From positions 1,524,001 to 1,588,000 of the forward strand of contig CP119325.1 in the NCBI GenBank assembly GCA_029202525.1: a stretch of 64,000 nucleotides of DNA. The letters run 5' to 3'. The notes below the pieces were generated by a model. That model was not told the origin of the DNA and ran no database searches. It worked only from the letters and a program-made list of their open reading frames with translations. The position numbers were made by a program, and so were the translations under genes. Positions 26,188 to 36,485 of the stretch are shown piece after piece. Each line of letters opens with the position of its first letter. Within the stretch, counting starts at the first letter, position 1. The DNA is from Candidatus Pseudomonas phytovorans. GTDB taxonomy: Bacteria > Pseudomonadota > Gammaproteobacteria > Pseudomonadales > Pseudomonadaceae.

Positions 26188-26658
26188 GTGCTGACACATC
26201 TTGATTCCCAGGGGCGGGCCAACATGGTCGACGTCACTGAAAAGGCCGTGACCGAGCGCGAGGCCACCGCCGAGGCGCGGGTGCGGATGTTGCCGCAGAC
26301 CTTGCAGATGATCGTCGACGGCGAGCATCCCAAGGGCGATGTGTTCGCCGTGGCGCGCATTGCCGGGATCCAGGCGGCGAAGAAGACCAGCGACCTGATC
26401 CCGCTGTGCCACCCGCTGATGCTGACCAGCGTCAAAGTCGAGCTCAGCGCTGAGGGCGAGGACGCCGTGCGTATCGTCGCCCGCTGCAAACTGGCCGGGC
26501 AGACCGGTGTTGAGATGGAAGCGCTGACCGCTGCCAGCGTTGCTGCGCTGACGATCTACGACATGTGCAAGGCTGTGGATAAAGGCATGGTGATTGAACA
26601 GGTGCGCCTGTTGGAGAAAGTCGGCGGCAAGAGTGGCCACTACAAGGTGCAGGCGTGA
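26188..26658 (+). CDS. moaC: Cyclic pyranopterin monophosphate synthase MoaC
   Basis: A 156-residue enzyme of molybdenum-cofactor synthesis, converting the 3',8-cyclo-GTP made by MoaA to cyclic pyranopterin monophosphate. The hallmark KKTSDLIPLCHPL is present, as are MVDVTEKAVTEREATA at the N-terminus and VEMEALTAASVAALTIYDMCK near the end. It starts at GTG with AGGAG at 8 nt. It overlaps moaD (TGATG), forming the moaCDE operon. moaA and moaB are not in the window. Confidence 0.96.
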   Translation: MLTHLDSQGRANMVDVTEKAVTEREATAEARVRMLPQTLQMIVDGEHPKGDVFAVARIAGIQAAKKTSDLIPLCHPLMLTSVKVELSAEGEDAVRIVARCKLAGQTGVEMEALTAASVAALTIYDMCKAVDKGMVIEQVRLLEKVGGKSGHYKVQA

Positions 26659-26903
26659 TGAAGATCAAGGTGATGTACTTCGCCCGTTACCGCGAGCGGC
26701 TGGGCGTGGATGCCGAGCGTGTGGAGGGTGAGTTCAAGGTTGTCGAGGATGTGCGCCAGGCATTGCTGGGCAAGGGCGGGCAGTATGAACTGCTGGCCGA
26801 GCAGAACCTGATGTGCGCGCGCAACGAAGAGTTGTGCAAGCTCGATGAGCCGTTGGAAGAGGGTGATGAAGTGGCGTTCTTCCCTCCGGTGACCGGAGGC
26901 TGA
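26658..26903 (+). CDS. moaD: Molybdopterin synthase sulfur-carrier subunit MoaD
   Basis: An 81-residue ubiquitin-like protein ending in the diglycine tail FPPVTGG, whose C-terminus is thiocarboxylated to donate sulfur to the pterin. The ATG at 26658 shares one base with the moaC stop. A GTG one codon earlier (26655) is less likely. It pairs with MoaE, which begins 2 nt after its stop. Confidence 0.95.
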   Translation: MKIKVMYFARYRERLGVDAERVEGEFKVVEDVRQALLGKGGQYELLAEQNLMCARNEELCKLDEPLEEGDEVAFFPPVTGG

Positions 26904-26905
26904 AC

Positions 26906-27352
26906 ATGGCAGTGCGAGTGCAGGAAGGCGCGTTCGACCCGGGGGCCGAGGTCAACGCCATGCATGCGGCCAATGTTGGCGTGGGCGCGGTGGTCGGGTT
27001 TGTCGGCTATGTGCGTGACTTCAACGATGGCCGGGAGGTGGCGGGGATGTTCCTTGAGCACTACCCCGGCATGACCGAAAAGGCCTTGGCCAAGATCGTG
27101 GTCGAGGCTGAGCAGCGTTGGCCGTTGCTGAAAGTGGAAGTGTTACACCGCATCGGTGCGCTGGAGCCGGGCGAGCCGATCGTGTTTGTCGGTGTGGCCA
27201 GTGCCCATCGGCAGGCGGCGTTCGATGCCTGCAACTTCATCATGGACTACCTGAAGACCCGGGCGCCGTTCTGGAAGAAGGAGAATACCCAGGAAGGGCC
27301 TAGGTGGGTGGAAGGGAAGCAGAGTGACCAGGATGCGGCGGGGCGCTGGTAG
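26906..27352 (+). CDS. moaE: Molybdopterin synthase catalytic subunit MoaE
   Basis: A 148-residue catalytic subunit. Typical blocks are AVVGFVGYVRDFNDG, LEHYPGMTEKALAKI and the lysine-bearing FWKKE near the C-terminus, which covers the MoaD tail. With MoaD it inserts two sulfurs into cyclic pyranopterin monophosphate. It is the last gene of moaCDE and is followed by a REP pair. Confidence 0.95.
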   Translation: MAVRVQEGAFDPGAEVNAMHAANVGVGAVVGFVGYVRDFNDGREVAGMFLEHYPGMTEKALAKIVVEAEQRWPLLKVEVLHRIGALEPGEPIVFVGVASAHRQAAFDACNFIMDYLKTRAPFWKKENTQEGPRWVEGKQSDQDAAGRW

Positions 27353-27385
27353 GCTTTTTGTGAATGGCCGGGGCGTTGCCCCGGT

Positions 27386-27447
27386 TCGCGGATGAATCCG
27401 CTCCTACAGGTTCAGCGCGGTTCCTGTAGGAGCGGATTCATCCGCGA
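27386..27447. repeat. REP-like inverted pair (GCGGATGAATCCGC variant)
   Basis: Perfect 25-nt arms at 27386-27410 and 27423-27447 with a 12-nt loop. The hairpin core GCGGAT..ATCCGC differs from the other copies, but the CTCCTACAGG flank is shared. It separates convergent moaE and rhlB. Confidence 0.9.
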
Positions 27448-27462
27448 TGAAGGCACCACCGA

Positions 27463-28926
27463 TCAATGATGCTTGCGCGGCACCGGCTTGAGCAGCTCTT
27501 CTGGCGGCATTTCGCACTTGATCTTGCGCCCCAACAACGCTTCGATACCTGGCAGCTGGTAGGAGTCATCCTCACCGGCAAAGCTGATCGAAACACCTTC
27601 AGCGCCCGCCCGGCCGGTGCGGCCGATACGGTGCACGTAGTCGTCGGGGTCTTCTGGCAGGGTGAAGTTGATCACGTGGCTGATGCCATCGATATGAATG
27701 CCACGCCCTGCCACGTCAGTCGCCACCAGTACCGTGACTTTGCCTTCGCGGAAGTTTTCCAGGGTACGGATGCGCTTGTGCTGCGGCACGTCGCCCGACA
27801 GCTGGGCGGCATTGATGCCGTCTCGTACCAGTTTTTCCTCGATGCGCCGCACTTCGTCCTTGCGGTTGGCAAACACCATCACCCGTTCCCACTTGTTCTG
27901 GGTCACCAGGTTGTACAGCAGCTTGTACTTGTCGCTGCCGGCCACCGCATACACGTGTTGCTCGACCGTCTCGCTGGCCACGTTTTCCGGCTCGATCTCG
28001 ACGATCGCCGGGTTGGTGGTCCACTGCTTGGCCAGGTTCATCACGTCTTCGGTGAAGGTGGCGGAGAACAGCAGGGTCTGGCGTTCGCTTTTCGGCGGCG
28101 TCTGGCGAATGATCTGGCGCACCTGCGGGATGAAACCCATGTCGAGCATGCGGTCGGCTTCGTCCAGCACCATCACCTCGACCATGTCCAGGTGCACTTC
28201 GCCGCGCTGGTTGAAGTCCAGCAGGCGGCCCGGGGTGGCTACCAGGATGTCGCAGTAGCGTGCTTCCAGGCCTTTGAGCTGCTTGTCGAAGTCCATGCCG
28301 CCGACGAAGCTCATCACGTTCAGGCCGGTGTACTTGGTCAGGGCGATGGCGTCATTGGCGATCTGCACCACGAGCTCGCGGGTGGGCGCGATGATCAGCG
28401 CGCGCGGTTCGCCCATGTAGCGTTCCTTGGGCGGTGGCGTCTGCTGCAGCTGGGAAATGATCGAAACCAGGAACGCTGCAGTCTTGCCAGTGCCGGTCTG
28501 AGCCCGGCCGATGGCGTCCTGGCCACGCAGGGTGTAACCCAGCACCTGCGCCTGGATCGGCGTGCAGTACGGGAAGCCCAGGTCGTGGATGGCGTGCATC
28601 AGCTCGTTGGACAGCTTGAAGTCATGGAAGCGGGTTTTGCCTTCCTGCGGCTCGACCACGAAGTCTTCCGGCTTCCACAGGCTGGCCTGTGGCTTGGGCT
28701 TGCGCTCGCGACGAGGTTTGTCCTTGGCTGCTTTGTCGGCAGGTGGCGTAGCAGCAGCGGGTTGTTCAGCCTTGGGGGCGGGGTTGGCGCGCGGTACGGC
28801 CGGTTGTGCAGCGGGCTGAGCCTCGCTGGAGGGTGCGGGCGCTGGCGGCGTCACGCTGGCAGCAGGAGCGACGGCTGTTGGCGCGGCGTCTCCCTTGCCG
28901 AATATTTTCTTGAGTGCTTTGAGCAC
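27463..28926 (-). CDS. rhlB: DEAD-box ATP-dependent RNA helicase RhlB
   Basis: A 487-residue DEAD-box helicase. It opens MLKALKKIFGKG, then has a low-complexity Ala/Pro/Lys region (about 14-85). The helicase core follows with Q motif (PYCTPIQAQ), motif I AQTGTGKTA, motif II DEAD, motif III SAT and motif VI HRIGRTGRAG. RhlB assists RNase E in mRNA decay. The Ala/Pro-rich N-terminal extension distinguishes pseudomonad RhlB from the shorter enterobacterial protein. It ends convergently with moaE across the REP pair. Confidence 0.92.
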   Translation of the reverse strand: MLKALKKIFGKGDAAPTAVAPAASVTPPAPAPSSEAQPAAQPAVPRANPAPKAEQPAAATPPADKAAKDKPRRERKPKPQASLWKPEDFVVEPQEGKTRFHDFKLSNELMHAIHDLGFPYCTPIQAQVLGYTLRGQDAIGRAQTGTGKTAAFLVSIISQLQQTPPPKERYMGEPRALIIAPTRELVVQIANDAIALTKYTGLNVMSFVGGMDFDKQLKGLEARYCDILVATPGRLLDFNQRGEVHLDMVEVMVLDEADRMLDMGFIPQVRQIIRQTPPKSERQTLLFSATFTEDVMNLAKQWTTNPAIVEIEPENVASETVEQHVYAVAGSDKYKLLYNLVTQNKWERVMVFANRKDEVRRIEEKLVRDGINAAQLSGDVPQHKRIRTLENFREGKVTVLVATDVAGRGIHIDGISHVINFTLPEDPDDYVHRIGRTGRAGAEGVSISFAGEDDSYQLPGIEALLGRKIKCEMPPEELLKPVPRKHH

Positions 28927-29026
28927 GATCGTCTCATCAACTGATTAAGGAATGTACGCCGGGCAGTGTAATGCAAGATCCGGGCTCGGCGTAGCGGAAT
29001 ACGCCCACAACTACAGCAGAGCCAGC

Positions 29027-29683
29027 CTATTGCAGCTGCTTGCTCAACCAGTCGTGGACGTCGTTCAGTTCTGCGACCACCACTTCGTGCTCCATCGGGT
29101 ATTCGTGCCAGCGGGCGGCGACACCCCAGGTGTTCAGGTACTCGAAGGCGGTGCGGCCCATGGACGGGATCACCACCGGGTCGTGCACGCCATGAAGGCA
29201 CAGGGCCGGGGTGCGTTGCTGGCAGGCGCTCAACTGGTGCTGGTCGTTGAAGGTGGGGGCGTAGGTGGACAGGGCGATCACCCCGCCCAGGGCTTCTTGC
29301 CACTTTATATAGGCCGTGTGCAGCACCACCGCACCACCCTGGGAGAAACCGGCCAGGAAAATTCGCGACAGGTTGATGCCTTTGGCCTGCTCGGCCTTGA
29401 TCAGGGCCACCACTTGCTCGGCCGACTCTTCCAGCTGCGCTTCGTCAATGGCGCGGGCCGGGGTCATGGCCTTGATGTCATACCAGCTGGGCATGGCATA
29501 GCCGCCATTTATGGTGACGGGGCGGGTCGGGGCCTGCGGCATGATGAACCGGGTGCTGAGCAGGCGTTCCTGCATGAATTCGGCGACCGGTAGGAAGTCG
29601 TAACGGTCGGCACCCAAACCGTGCAACCAGATCACACAAGCGTCTGCGGTTTTCTGGGGTTCGAGGATCAGTGGGTTGGTCAT
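29027..29683 (-). CDS. Carboxylesterase / phospholipase-like serine hydrolase
   Basis: A 218-residue alpha/beta hydrolase of the small carboxylesterase (EstB/YpfH-like) group. Nucleophile Ser114 in GFSQGG, Asp168 in HGVHDPVV and His199 in PMEHEV form the triad; the oxyanion loop HGLGAD is at 21-26. No signal peptide is seen, so it is probably cytosolic. It hydrolyses short acyl esters in characterised Pseudomonas homologues. The gene is divergent from aapJ. Confidence 0.92.
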   Translation of the reverse strand: MTNPLILEPQKTADACVIWLHGLGADRYDFLPVAEFMQERLLSTRFIMPQAPTRPVTINGGYAMPSWYDIKAMTPARAIDEAQLEESAEQVVALIKAEQAKGINLSRIFLAGFSQGGAVVLHTAYIKWQEALGGVIALSTYAPTFNDQHQLSACQQRTPALCLHGVHDPVVIPSMGRTAFEYLNTWGVAARWHEYPMEHEVVVAELNDVHDWLSKQLQ

Positions 29684-30014
29684 GACTGCTCCGAAAGTGT
29701 GCGGGTCTTGTTATGGCATGCGTGAAAAGAAGGCGCTGGAAATGATTGTCGGAAAAAGAATGTCGCAACGATACAACTTTCCCTACTTGACGAGCGCTTA
29801 AACGCTACAGCCAGCAAATCTGGTACGCGCTTTGCAGTTCAACCTGTGATGCAAAGGGCAGGCCGCGACGGTAACACCCTTTGTAAGCGAAGGCTGTCAT
29901 AGAACAGTCCATTGCGCCAATTGACCCAATAACAAGCCAACATGGGTCGGATGCGCCTCAAAAGGGTGCGGTGCAATTCCGGCTCGTACAACAAGAGCGA
30001 TTTGGAGGTTGTGA
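29684..30014. other. Control region between the esterase gene and aapJ
   Basis: 331 bp. It holds a sigma-54-type promoter candidate at 29821-29836. Two possible leader hairpins follow: CAAAGGG/CCCTTTG (29852-29858 and 29877-29883) and GACCCA/TGGGTC (29923-29928 and 29943-29948). The aapJ ribosome-binding site GGAGG lies about 8 nt before its ATG. Nothing convincing was found for an activator site. Confidence 0.6.
29821..29836 (+). promoter_or_regulatory. Candidate sigma-54 promoter of aapJQMP
   Basis: TGGTAC-N5-TTGCA matches the RpoN consensus TGGCAC-N5-TTGCA, with one change (C to T at the fourth base) and correct GG-to-GC spacing. Transcription would start near 29848, about 165 nt before the aapJ ATG. 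Nitrogen or amino-acid control through an enhancer-binding protein is inferred. Confidence 0.6.
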
Positions 30015-31043
30015 ATGAATGTGTTGAAAACCACCCTGGCAGTCCTGACCGCTGCCGCCGCACTGGGCGCCGTGAGCAATGCCCAGGCCGGCGCCACTCT
30101 CGATGCGGTAAAGAAGAAGGGCTTCGTCCAGTGTGGCGTGAGCGACGGTCTTCCGGGCTTCTCGGTACCTGATGCGCAAGGCAAGATCGTCGGTATCGAC
30201 GCCGATGTCTGCCGCGCCGTGGCCGCCGCCGTGTTCGGCGACGCGACCAAGGTCAAGTTCAGCCAGCTCAACGCCAAGGAACGCTTCACCGCCCTGCAGT
30301 CGGGCGAGGTCGACGTGCTCTCGCGCAACACCACCTGGACCAGCTCGCGCGATGCCGGCATGGGCCTGGTGTTCGCAGGCGTCACCTACTACGACGGCGT
30401 TGGCTTCCTGGTCAACAACAAGTTAGGGGTAAAAAGTGCCAAGGAGCTTGATGGCGCGACCATCTGCATTCAGGCCGGTACCACCACCGAGCTGAACGTG
30501 TCGGACTACTTCCGCGCCAATAACCTGAAGTACACCCCGATCACCTTCGACACCTCTGACGAGAGCGCCAAGTCGCTGGAGTCGGGCCGTTGCGACGTGC
30601 TGACCTCGGACAAGTCGCAGCTGTTCGCCCAGCGTTCCAAACTGGCTGCGCCGACCGACTACGTGGTATTGCCGGAAACCATCTCCAAGGAGCCGCTGGG
30701 CCCGGTGGTGCGTAAAGGCGACGAAGAGTGGTTCAGCATCGTCAAGTGGACCCTGTTCGCCATGCTCAACGCCGAAGAGGCGGGCGTCACCTCGAAAAAT
30801 GTCGAGGCCGAAGCCAAAGGCACCAAGAACCCGGACGTCGCCCGCCTGCTGGGTGCGGATGGTGAGTACGGCAAGGACCTCAAGCTGCCCAAAGACTGGG
30901 TAGTGCAAATCGTGAAGCAAGTCGGCAACTACGGCGAAGTGTTCGAGAAGAACCTGGGCCAGAGCACCGACCTGAAGATCGACCGTGGCATGAACGCCCT
31001 GTGGAACAACGGCGGCATCCAGTACGCGCCACCTGTGCGCTGA
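30015..31043 (+). CDS. aapJ: General L-amino-acid ABC transporter, substrate-binding protein
   Basis: A 342-residue periplasmic solute-binding protein of the polar amino-acid family. Signal peptide LAVLTAAAALGAVSNAQA. Mature blocks include FVQCGVSDGLPGFSVPD, VDVLSRNTTWTSSRD and ATICIQAGTTTELNVSDYF. It delivers amino acids to AapQ-AapM. GGAGG precedes the ATG. The length is typical of AapJ, longer than GltI/GlnH-type proteins. It is the first gene of aapJQMP, behind a sigma-54-type promoter candidate. Confidence 0.95.
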   Translation: MNVLKTTLAVLTAAAALGAVSNAQAGATLDAVKKKGFVQCGVSDGLPGFSVPDAQGKIVGIDADVCRAVAAAVFGDATKVKFSQLNAKERFTALQSGEVDVLSRNTTWTSSRDAGMGLVFAGVTYYDGVGFLVNNKLGVKSAKELDGATICIQAGTTTELNVSDYFRANNLKYTPITFDTSDESAKSLESGRCDVLTSDKSQLFAQRSKLAAPTDYVVLPETISKEPLGPVVRKGDEEWFSIVKWTLFAMLNAEEAGVTSKNVEAEAKGTKNPDVARLLGADGEYGKDLKLPKDWVVQIVKQVGNYGEVFEKNLGQSTDLKIDRGMNALWNNGGIQYAPPVR

Positions 31044-31110
31044 TGGCTGCACCCTGCGGCGGCATTCCGCCGCCGCAGGCTGTTCGAATCCCTACTGTCC
31101 GGGGCACTTC

Positions 31111-32289
31111 ATGCAAAATCAAATCGGCGCACCCAAGGGCTTGTCCCTTAACGATCCGCGTGTGCGCGCGTGGCTGTTCCAGGTCCTCACGATCGTCTTC
31201 GTGGTAGGCGTGGGCTGGTACCTGTTCCACAACACGCAAACCAACCTGCAGCACCGGGGTATCACTTCGGGCTTCGACTTCCTCGACCGCAGTGCCGGCT
31301 TCGGCATCGCCCAGCACCTGATCCCGTATGTAGAGTCAGACAGCTATGCGCGGGTGTTCGTCATCGGCCTGCTCAATACTCTGCTGGTCACCTTCATCGG
31401 CGTCATTCTGGCGACGATTCTGGGCTTCATCATTGGTGTGGCTCGCCTGTCACCGAACTGGATGATCAACAAACTGGCGACCGTGTATGTGGAAACCTTC
31501 CGCAACATTCCGCCGTTGCTGCAGATCCTGTTCTGGTACTTCGCCGTGTTCCTGACCCTGCCGGGGCCGCGGGGCAGCATCAACATCGACGATATGTTCT
31601 TCATCAGCAACCGTGGCCTGAACATGCCTGGCGCGTCCATGGCCGATGGTTTCTGGCCGTTCGTGGTTGCCTTGGCAGTGGCCATTGCCGCCATTGTCGT
31701 GATGGTGCGCTTTGCCAACAAGCGCTTCAACGAGACTGGCGTGCCGTTTCACAAGTTCTGGGTGGGGCTGGCGCTGTTAGTTGCCATCCCGGGCCTGAGC
31801 GTGCTGTTGTTCGGTAGCCCGGTGACATGGGAAGTGCCGCAGCTGAAGGGCTTCAACTTTGTCGGTGGCTGGGTGCTGATCCCCGAACTGCTGGCGTTGA
31901 CCCTTGCGCTGACGATCTATACGGCAGCCTTCATCGCTGAAATCGTGCGCTCCGGCATTCGTTCGGTCAGCCATGGCCAAACCGAAGCTGCGCGCTCGCT
32001 GGGCCTGCGCGAGGGCCCGACCCTGCGCAAGGTGATCATCCCCCAGGCACTGCGGGTGATCATTCCGCCGCTGACCAGCCAGTACCTGAACCTGGCGAAG
32101 AACTCGTCGCTGGCGGCCGGTATCGGCTACCCGGAGATGGTCTCGCTGTTCGCCGGCACCGTGCTCAATCAGACCGGCCAGGCCATCGAGGTGATTGCGA
32201 TCACCATGAGTGTCTATCTCGCCATCAGCATCAGCATTTCGCTGCTGATGAACTGGTACAACAAGCGCATTGCGCTGATCGAGCGGTGA
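31111..32289 (+). CDS. aapQ: General L-amino-acid ABC transporter permease AapQ
   Basis: A 392-residue inner-membrane permease of the HisMQ type with an enlarged middle region. N-terminal helix VLTIVFVVGVGWYLF, then multiple helices (TLLVTFIGVILATILGFIIG). The EAA loop is readable as GQTEAARSLGLREGPTLRKVIIPQALR. It pairs with AapM to form the membrane channel. There is a 67-nt gap after aapJ without a clear terminator. Confidence 0.94.
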   Translation: MQNQIGAPKGLSLNDPRVRAWLFQVLTIVFVVGVGWYLFHNTQTNLQHRGITSGFDFLDRSAGFGIAQHLIPYVESDSYARVFVIGLLNTLLVTFIGVILATILGFIIGVARLSPNWMINKLATVYVETFRNIPPLLQILFWYFAVFLTLPGPRGSINIDDMFFISNRGLNMPGASMADGFWPFVVALAVAIAAIVVMVRFANKRFNETGVPFHKFWVGLALLVAIPGLSVLLFGSPVTWEVPQLKGFNFVGGWVLIPELLALTLALTIYTAAFIAEIVRSGIRSVSHGQTEAARSLGLREGPTLRKVIIPQALRVIIPPLTSQYLNLAKNSSLAAGIGYPEMVSLFAGTVLNQTGQAIEVIAITMSVYLAISISISLLMNWYNKRIALIER

Positions 32290-32299
32290 GGATACGCCC

Positions 32300-33397
32300 G
32301 TGAATGCCCATGTTTTCAAACCCGATATGCCGCCACCGGTAAAAACCGTCGGCGTGCTCGCATGGATGCGTGCCAATCTGTTCTCCAGCTGGCTCAACAC
32401 CTTGTTGACCCTTTTCGCCATCTACCTGGTTTGGCTGATCGTGCCACCGCTGCTGCAGTGGGCGTTGATCGATGCCAACTGGGTCGGCACCACCCGCGCC
32501 GACTGCACCAAAGAGGGCGCCTGCTGGGTGTTCGTGCAGCAGCGCTTTGGCCAGTTCATGTATGGCTACTACCCGGCCGAGCTGCGCTGGCGGGTAGACC
32601 TTACGGTATGGCTTGCGGTCATCGGTGCTGCGCCGCTGTTCATCAAGCGCTTCCCGCGCAAGGCCCTCTACGGCCTGGGCTTCCTGGTGCTGTACCCGGT
32701 GTTGGCCTACACCCTGCTGCATGGGGGATACCTGGGCCTGGAAAACGTCCAGACCAGCCAGTGGGGCGGGCTGATGCTGACCCTGGTGATCGCGACCGTG
32801 GGTATCGTCGGTGCCTTGCCGCTGGGCATCCTGCTGGCACTGGGCCGGCGCTCGAGGATGCCGGCCGTGAAGGTGGTGTGCGTGACCTTCATCGAGTTCT
32901 GGCGCGGCGTGCCATTGATCACCGTGCTGTTCATGTCCTCGGTGATGCTGCCGTTGTTCCTGCCCGAAGGCATGAGCTTCGACAAGCTGCTGCGGGCGAT
33001 GATCGGCGTGATCCTGTTCCAGTCGGCGTACATCGCCGAGGTGGTGCGTGGCGGCCTGCAGGCCATTCCCAAGGGCCAGTACGAAGCCGCCGCGGCCATG
33101 GGCCTGGGCTACTGGCGCTCGATGGGCCTGGTGATTCTGCCGCAGGCGCTCAAGCTGGTGATCCCCGGCATCGTCAATACCTTCATTGCCCTGTTCAAGG
33201 ACACCAGCCTGGTGATCATCATCGGCCTGTTCGACCTGCTGAACAGCGTCAAGCAAGCCGCCGCCGACCCGGCCTGGCTGGGCATGGCTACCGAGGGCTA
33301 TGTATTCGCCGCTCTGGTGTTCTGGATTTTCTGTTTCGGTATGTCCCGCTACTCCATGCACCTGGAGCGCAAGCTGGACACTGGCCACAAGCGTTAG
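32300..33397 (+). CDS. aapM: General L-amino-acid ABC transporter permease AapM
   Basis: A 365-residue HisMQ-type permease starting at GTG (GAGGA upstream), 10 nt after aapQ. An N-terminal helix (LLTLFAIYLVWLIVPPLL) and a periplasmic insert with cysteines (RADCTKEGACW) come first, then the core domain with EAA loop GQYEAAAAMGLGYWRSMGLVILPQALK. It heterodimerises with AapQ. It is 10 nt before aapP. Confidence 0.94.
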   Translation: MNAHVFKPDMPPPVKTVGVLAWMRANLFSSWLNTLLTLFAIYLVWLIVPPLLQWALIDANWVGTTRADCTKEGACWVFVQQRFGQFMYGYYPAELRWRVDLTVWLAVIGAAPLFIKRFPRKALYGLGFLVLYPVLAYTLLHGGYLGLENVQTSQWGGLMLTLVIATVGIVGALPLGILLALGRRSRMPAVKVVCVTFIEFWRGVPLITVLFMSSVMLPLFLPEGMSFDKLLRAMIGVILFQSAYIAEVVRGGLQAIPKGQYEAAAAMGLGYWRSMGLVILPQALKLVIPGIVNTFIALFKDTSLVIIIGLFDLLNSVKQAAADPAWLGMATEGYVFAALVFWIFCFGMSRYSMHLERKLDTGHKR

Positions 33398-33407
33398 GAG
33401 TTTCGAA

Positions 33408-34172
33408 ATGAGTGAAGCGATCAAGCAGCCTGCCGGCCCCGAAGGCATCATCCAGATGCAGGGTGTGAACAAGTGGTACGGCCAGTTTCATGTGCTCAAG
33501 GACATCAACCTGAACGTGCGTCAGGGTGAGCGTATCGTGTTGTGCGGGCCGTCCGGTTCGGGCAAGTCCACCACCATCCGTTGCCTCAATCGCCTCGAAG
33601 AGCACCAGCAGGGGCGTATCGTGGTCGATGGCGTGGAACTGACCAACGACCTCAAGCAGATCGAGGCCATCCGCCGTGAAGTGGGCATGGTGTTCCAGCA
33701 CTTCAACCTGTTCCCGCACCTGAGCATTCTGGAAAACTGCACCCTGGCGCCGATGTGGGTGCGCAAGATGCCGCGGCGCAAGGCTGAGGAAATCGCCATG
33801 CACTACCTGGAGCGTGTGCGTATTCCCGAGCAGGCGCACAAGTATCCAGGGCAGTTGTCCGGTGGCCAGCAGCAGCGTGTGGCGATTGCCCGCGCACTCT
33901 GCATGAAGCCGAAGATCATGCTGTTCGACGAGCCGACCTCGGCGCTGGACCCGGAAATGGTCAAGGAAGTGCTCGATACCATGGTAGGCCTGGCCGAAGA
34001 TGGCATGACCATGCTCTGCGTGACCCACGAAATGGGCTTTGCCCGCACCGTGGCGAACCGGGTGATCTTCATGGACAAGGGCGAGATTGTGGAACAGGCG
34101 GCGCCGGATGACTTCTTCGACCGGCCGCGCAGTGACCGGACCCGGTTGTTCTTGAGCCAGATCCTGCACTGA
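33408..34172 (+). CDS. aapP: General L-amino-acid ABC transporter ATP-binding protein AapP
   Basis: A 254-residue ABC ATPase. Walker A GPSGSGKST, signature LSGGQQQR, Walker B IMLFDEPTSALDPE and the switch histidine in VTHEMGFA are all intact. It drives transport by AapJQM. A longer frame overlaps aapM, but the ATG at 33408 begins the conserved domain and has GGAG upstream. A REP pair follows the stop. Confidence 0.96.
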   Translation: MSEAIKQPAGPEGIIQMQGVNKWYGQFHVLKDINLNVRQGERIVLCGPSGSGKSTTIRCLNRLEEHQQGRIVVDGVELTNDLKQIEAIRREVGMVFQHFNLFPHLSILENCTLAPMWVRKMPRRKAEEIAMHYLERVRIPEQAHKYPGQLSGGQQQRVAIARALCMKPKIMLFDEPTSALDPEMVKEVLDTMVGLAEDGMTMLCVTHEMGFARTVANRVIFMDKGEIVEQAAPDDFFDRPRSDRTRLFLSQILH

Positions 34173-34197
34173 TGCAGTTGGGGCTGCGCTGCAGCCC

Positions 34198-34277
34198 TTC
34201 GCGGGCTTGCCCGCTCCCACAGGAATAGCGCAGGTTCTGAAACCACCGTAGTACCTGTGGGAGCGGGCAAGCCCGCG
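34198..34277. repeat. REP inverted pair between aapP and algW
   Basis: Units at 34198-34224 and 34254-34277 with the GCGGGCTTGCCCGC hairpin core face each other between two convergent genes, aapP and algW. Confidence 0.9.
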
Positions 34278-34301
34278 CAGGGCCGCCACGCGGCCCCAGA
34301 T

Positions 34302-35462
<1,161 letters not shown>

Positions 35463-35628
35463 GAACGAATCCTGGAAAGAGCGAGGGCCGGTGGCCGCGC
35501 GGTGGGGCATGAGCGCGTGATCATGCACCGGTTCCCCCAGTGCCGGCGACGGCCCATAATGGCCGGCATTATACGGGCGTTCCATTGGCGTTGTGCCCGA
35601 GAAAAGCGCAGTTTTCGAGGAGATTTTC

Positions 35629-36387
35629 ATGGCCGTCGCTCTAAATACCCTGGTCGAGGAAGCCGAGCGTTACCTGGGCAGCGCGAAGATCCAGGATTAT
35701 TGCCCCAATGGCCTGCAAGTGGAGGGCCGGCCGCAGGTCAGCCGTATCGTCAGTGGCGTTACCGCCAGCCAGGCCCTGTTGGATGCTGCTGTCGAGGCCC
35801 AGGCCGACCTGGTGCTGGTGCACCATGGCTACTTCTGGAAAGGCGAGAACCCTTGCATTACCGGTATTCGCCAGCGTCGGCTGAAGACTTTGCTGAACAA
35901 CGATATCAGCCTGCTGGCGTTTCACCTGCCGCTGGATGTGCACCCGGAGGTGGGCAACAACGTGCAGCTGGCGCGGCAACTGGACATCACTGTCGAAGGG
36001 CCGCTGGACCCGGAGAACCCCAAGGTGGTCGGGCTGGTCGGTTCGCTGGTGGAGCCTGTGACCGCGCGTGATTTTGCCCGGCGCGTGCAGGAAGTGCTGG
36101 GGCGTGAGCCGTTGCTGGTGGAAGGGGACGAGATGATCCGCCGCGTTGGCTGGTGCACAGGTGGCGGGCAGGGTTACATCGACACCGCTATTGCGGCCGG
36201 AGTGGACCTGTACCTGACCGGCGAGGCGTCTGAGCAGACCTACCACAGTGCGCGCGAGAATGGCGTCAGCTTCATTGCGGCCGGGCACCATGCTACCGAG
36301 CGTTACGGGGTGCAGGCACTGGGTGATTACCTGGCGCGGCGCTTTGCCGTGGAGCACCTGTTCATCGATTGCCCGAACCCGATCTGA
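35629..36387 (+). CDS. Nif3-like dinuclear metal-centre protein (YbgI family)
   Basis: A 252-residue NIF3-family protein. The metal-binding histidines and acids are visible in LVHHGYFW, FHLPLDVHPE and AAGHHATERYG. A GTP cyclohydrolase-like or metal-insertion role has been suggested for the family, but the true function is unsettled. The ATG at 35629 follows a strong GAGGAG. It is divergent from algW with 166 bp between; no promoter was assigned. Confidence 0.9.
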   Translation: MAVALNTLVEEAERYLGSAKIQDYCPNGLQVEGRPQVSRIVSGVTASQALLDAAVEAQADLVLVHHGYFWKGENPCITGIRQRRLKTLLNNDISLLAFHLPLDVHPEVGNNVQLARQLDITVEGPLDPENPKVVGLVGSLVEPVTARDFARRVQEVLGREPLLVEGDEMIRRVGWCTGGGQGYIDTAIAAGVDLYLTGEASEQTYHSARENGVSFIAAGHHATERYGVQALGDYLARRFAVEHLFIDCPNPI

Positions 36388-36402
36388 TATCGGCGTTGCC
36401 TT

Positions 36403-36485
36403 CTTCGCGGGTAAACCCGCTCCCACAGTTACTGCACTGCATCAGGCTTGGCGCGATCCCTGTGGGAGCGGGTTTACCCGCGAAG
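36403..36485. repeat. REP inverted pair
   Basis: Perfect 25-nt arms at 36403-36427 and 36461-36485, with core GCGGGTAAACCCGC and flank TCCCACA. It lies between the nif3-like gene and cysD, which point the same way. Confidence 0.92.

Noticed and set aside
29839..30385. Minus-strand frames overlapping the aapJ leader and start
   Set aside because: No motifs; they cross the sigma-54 candidate and the start of a clear transporter gene.
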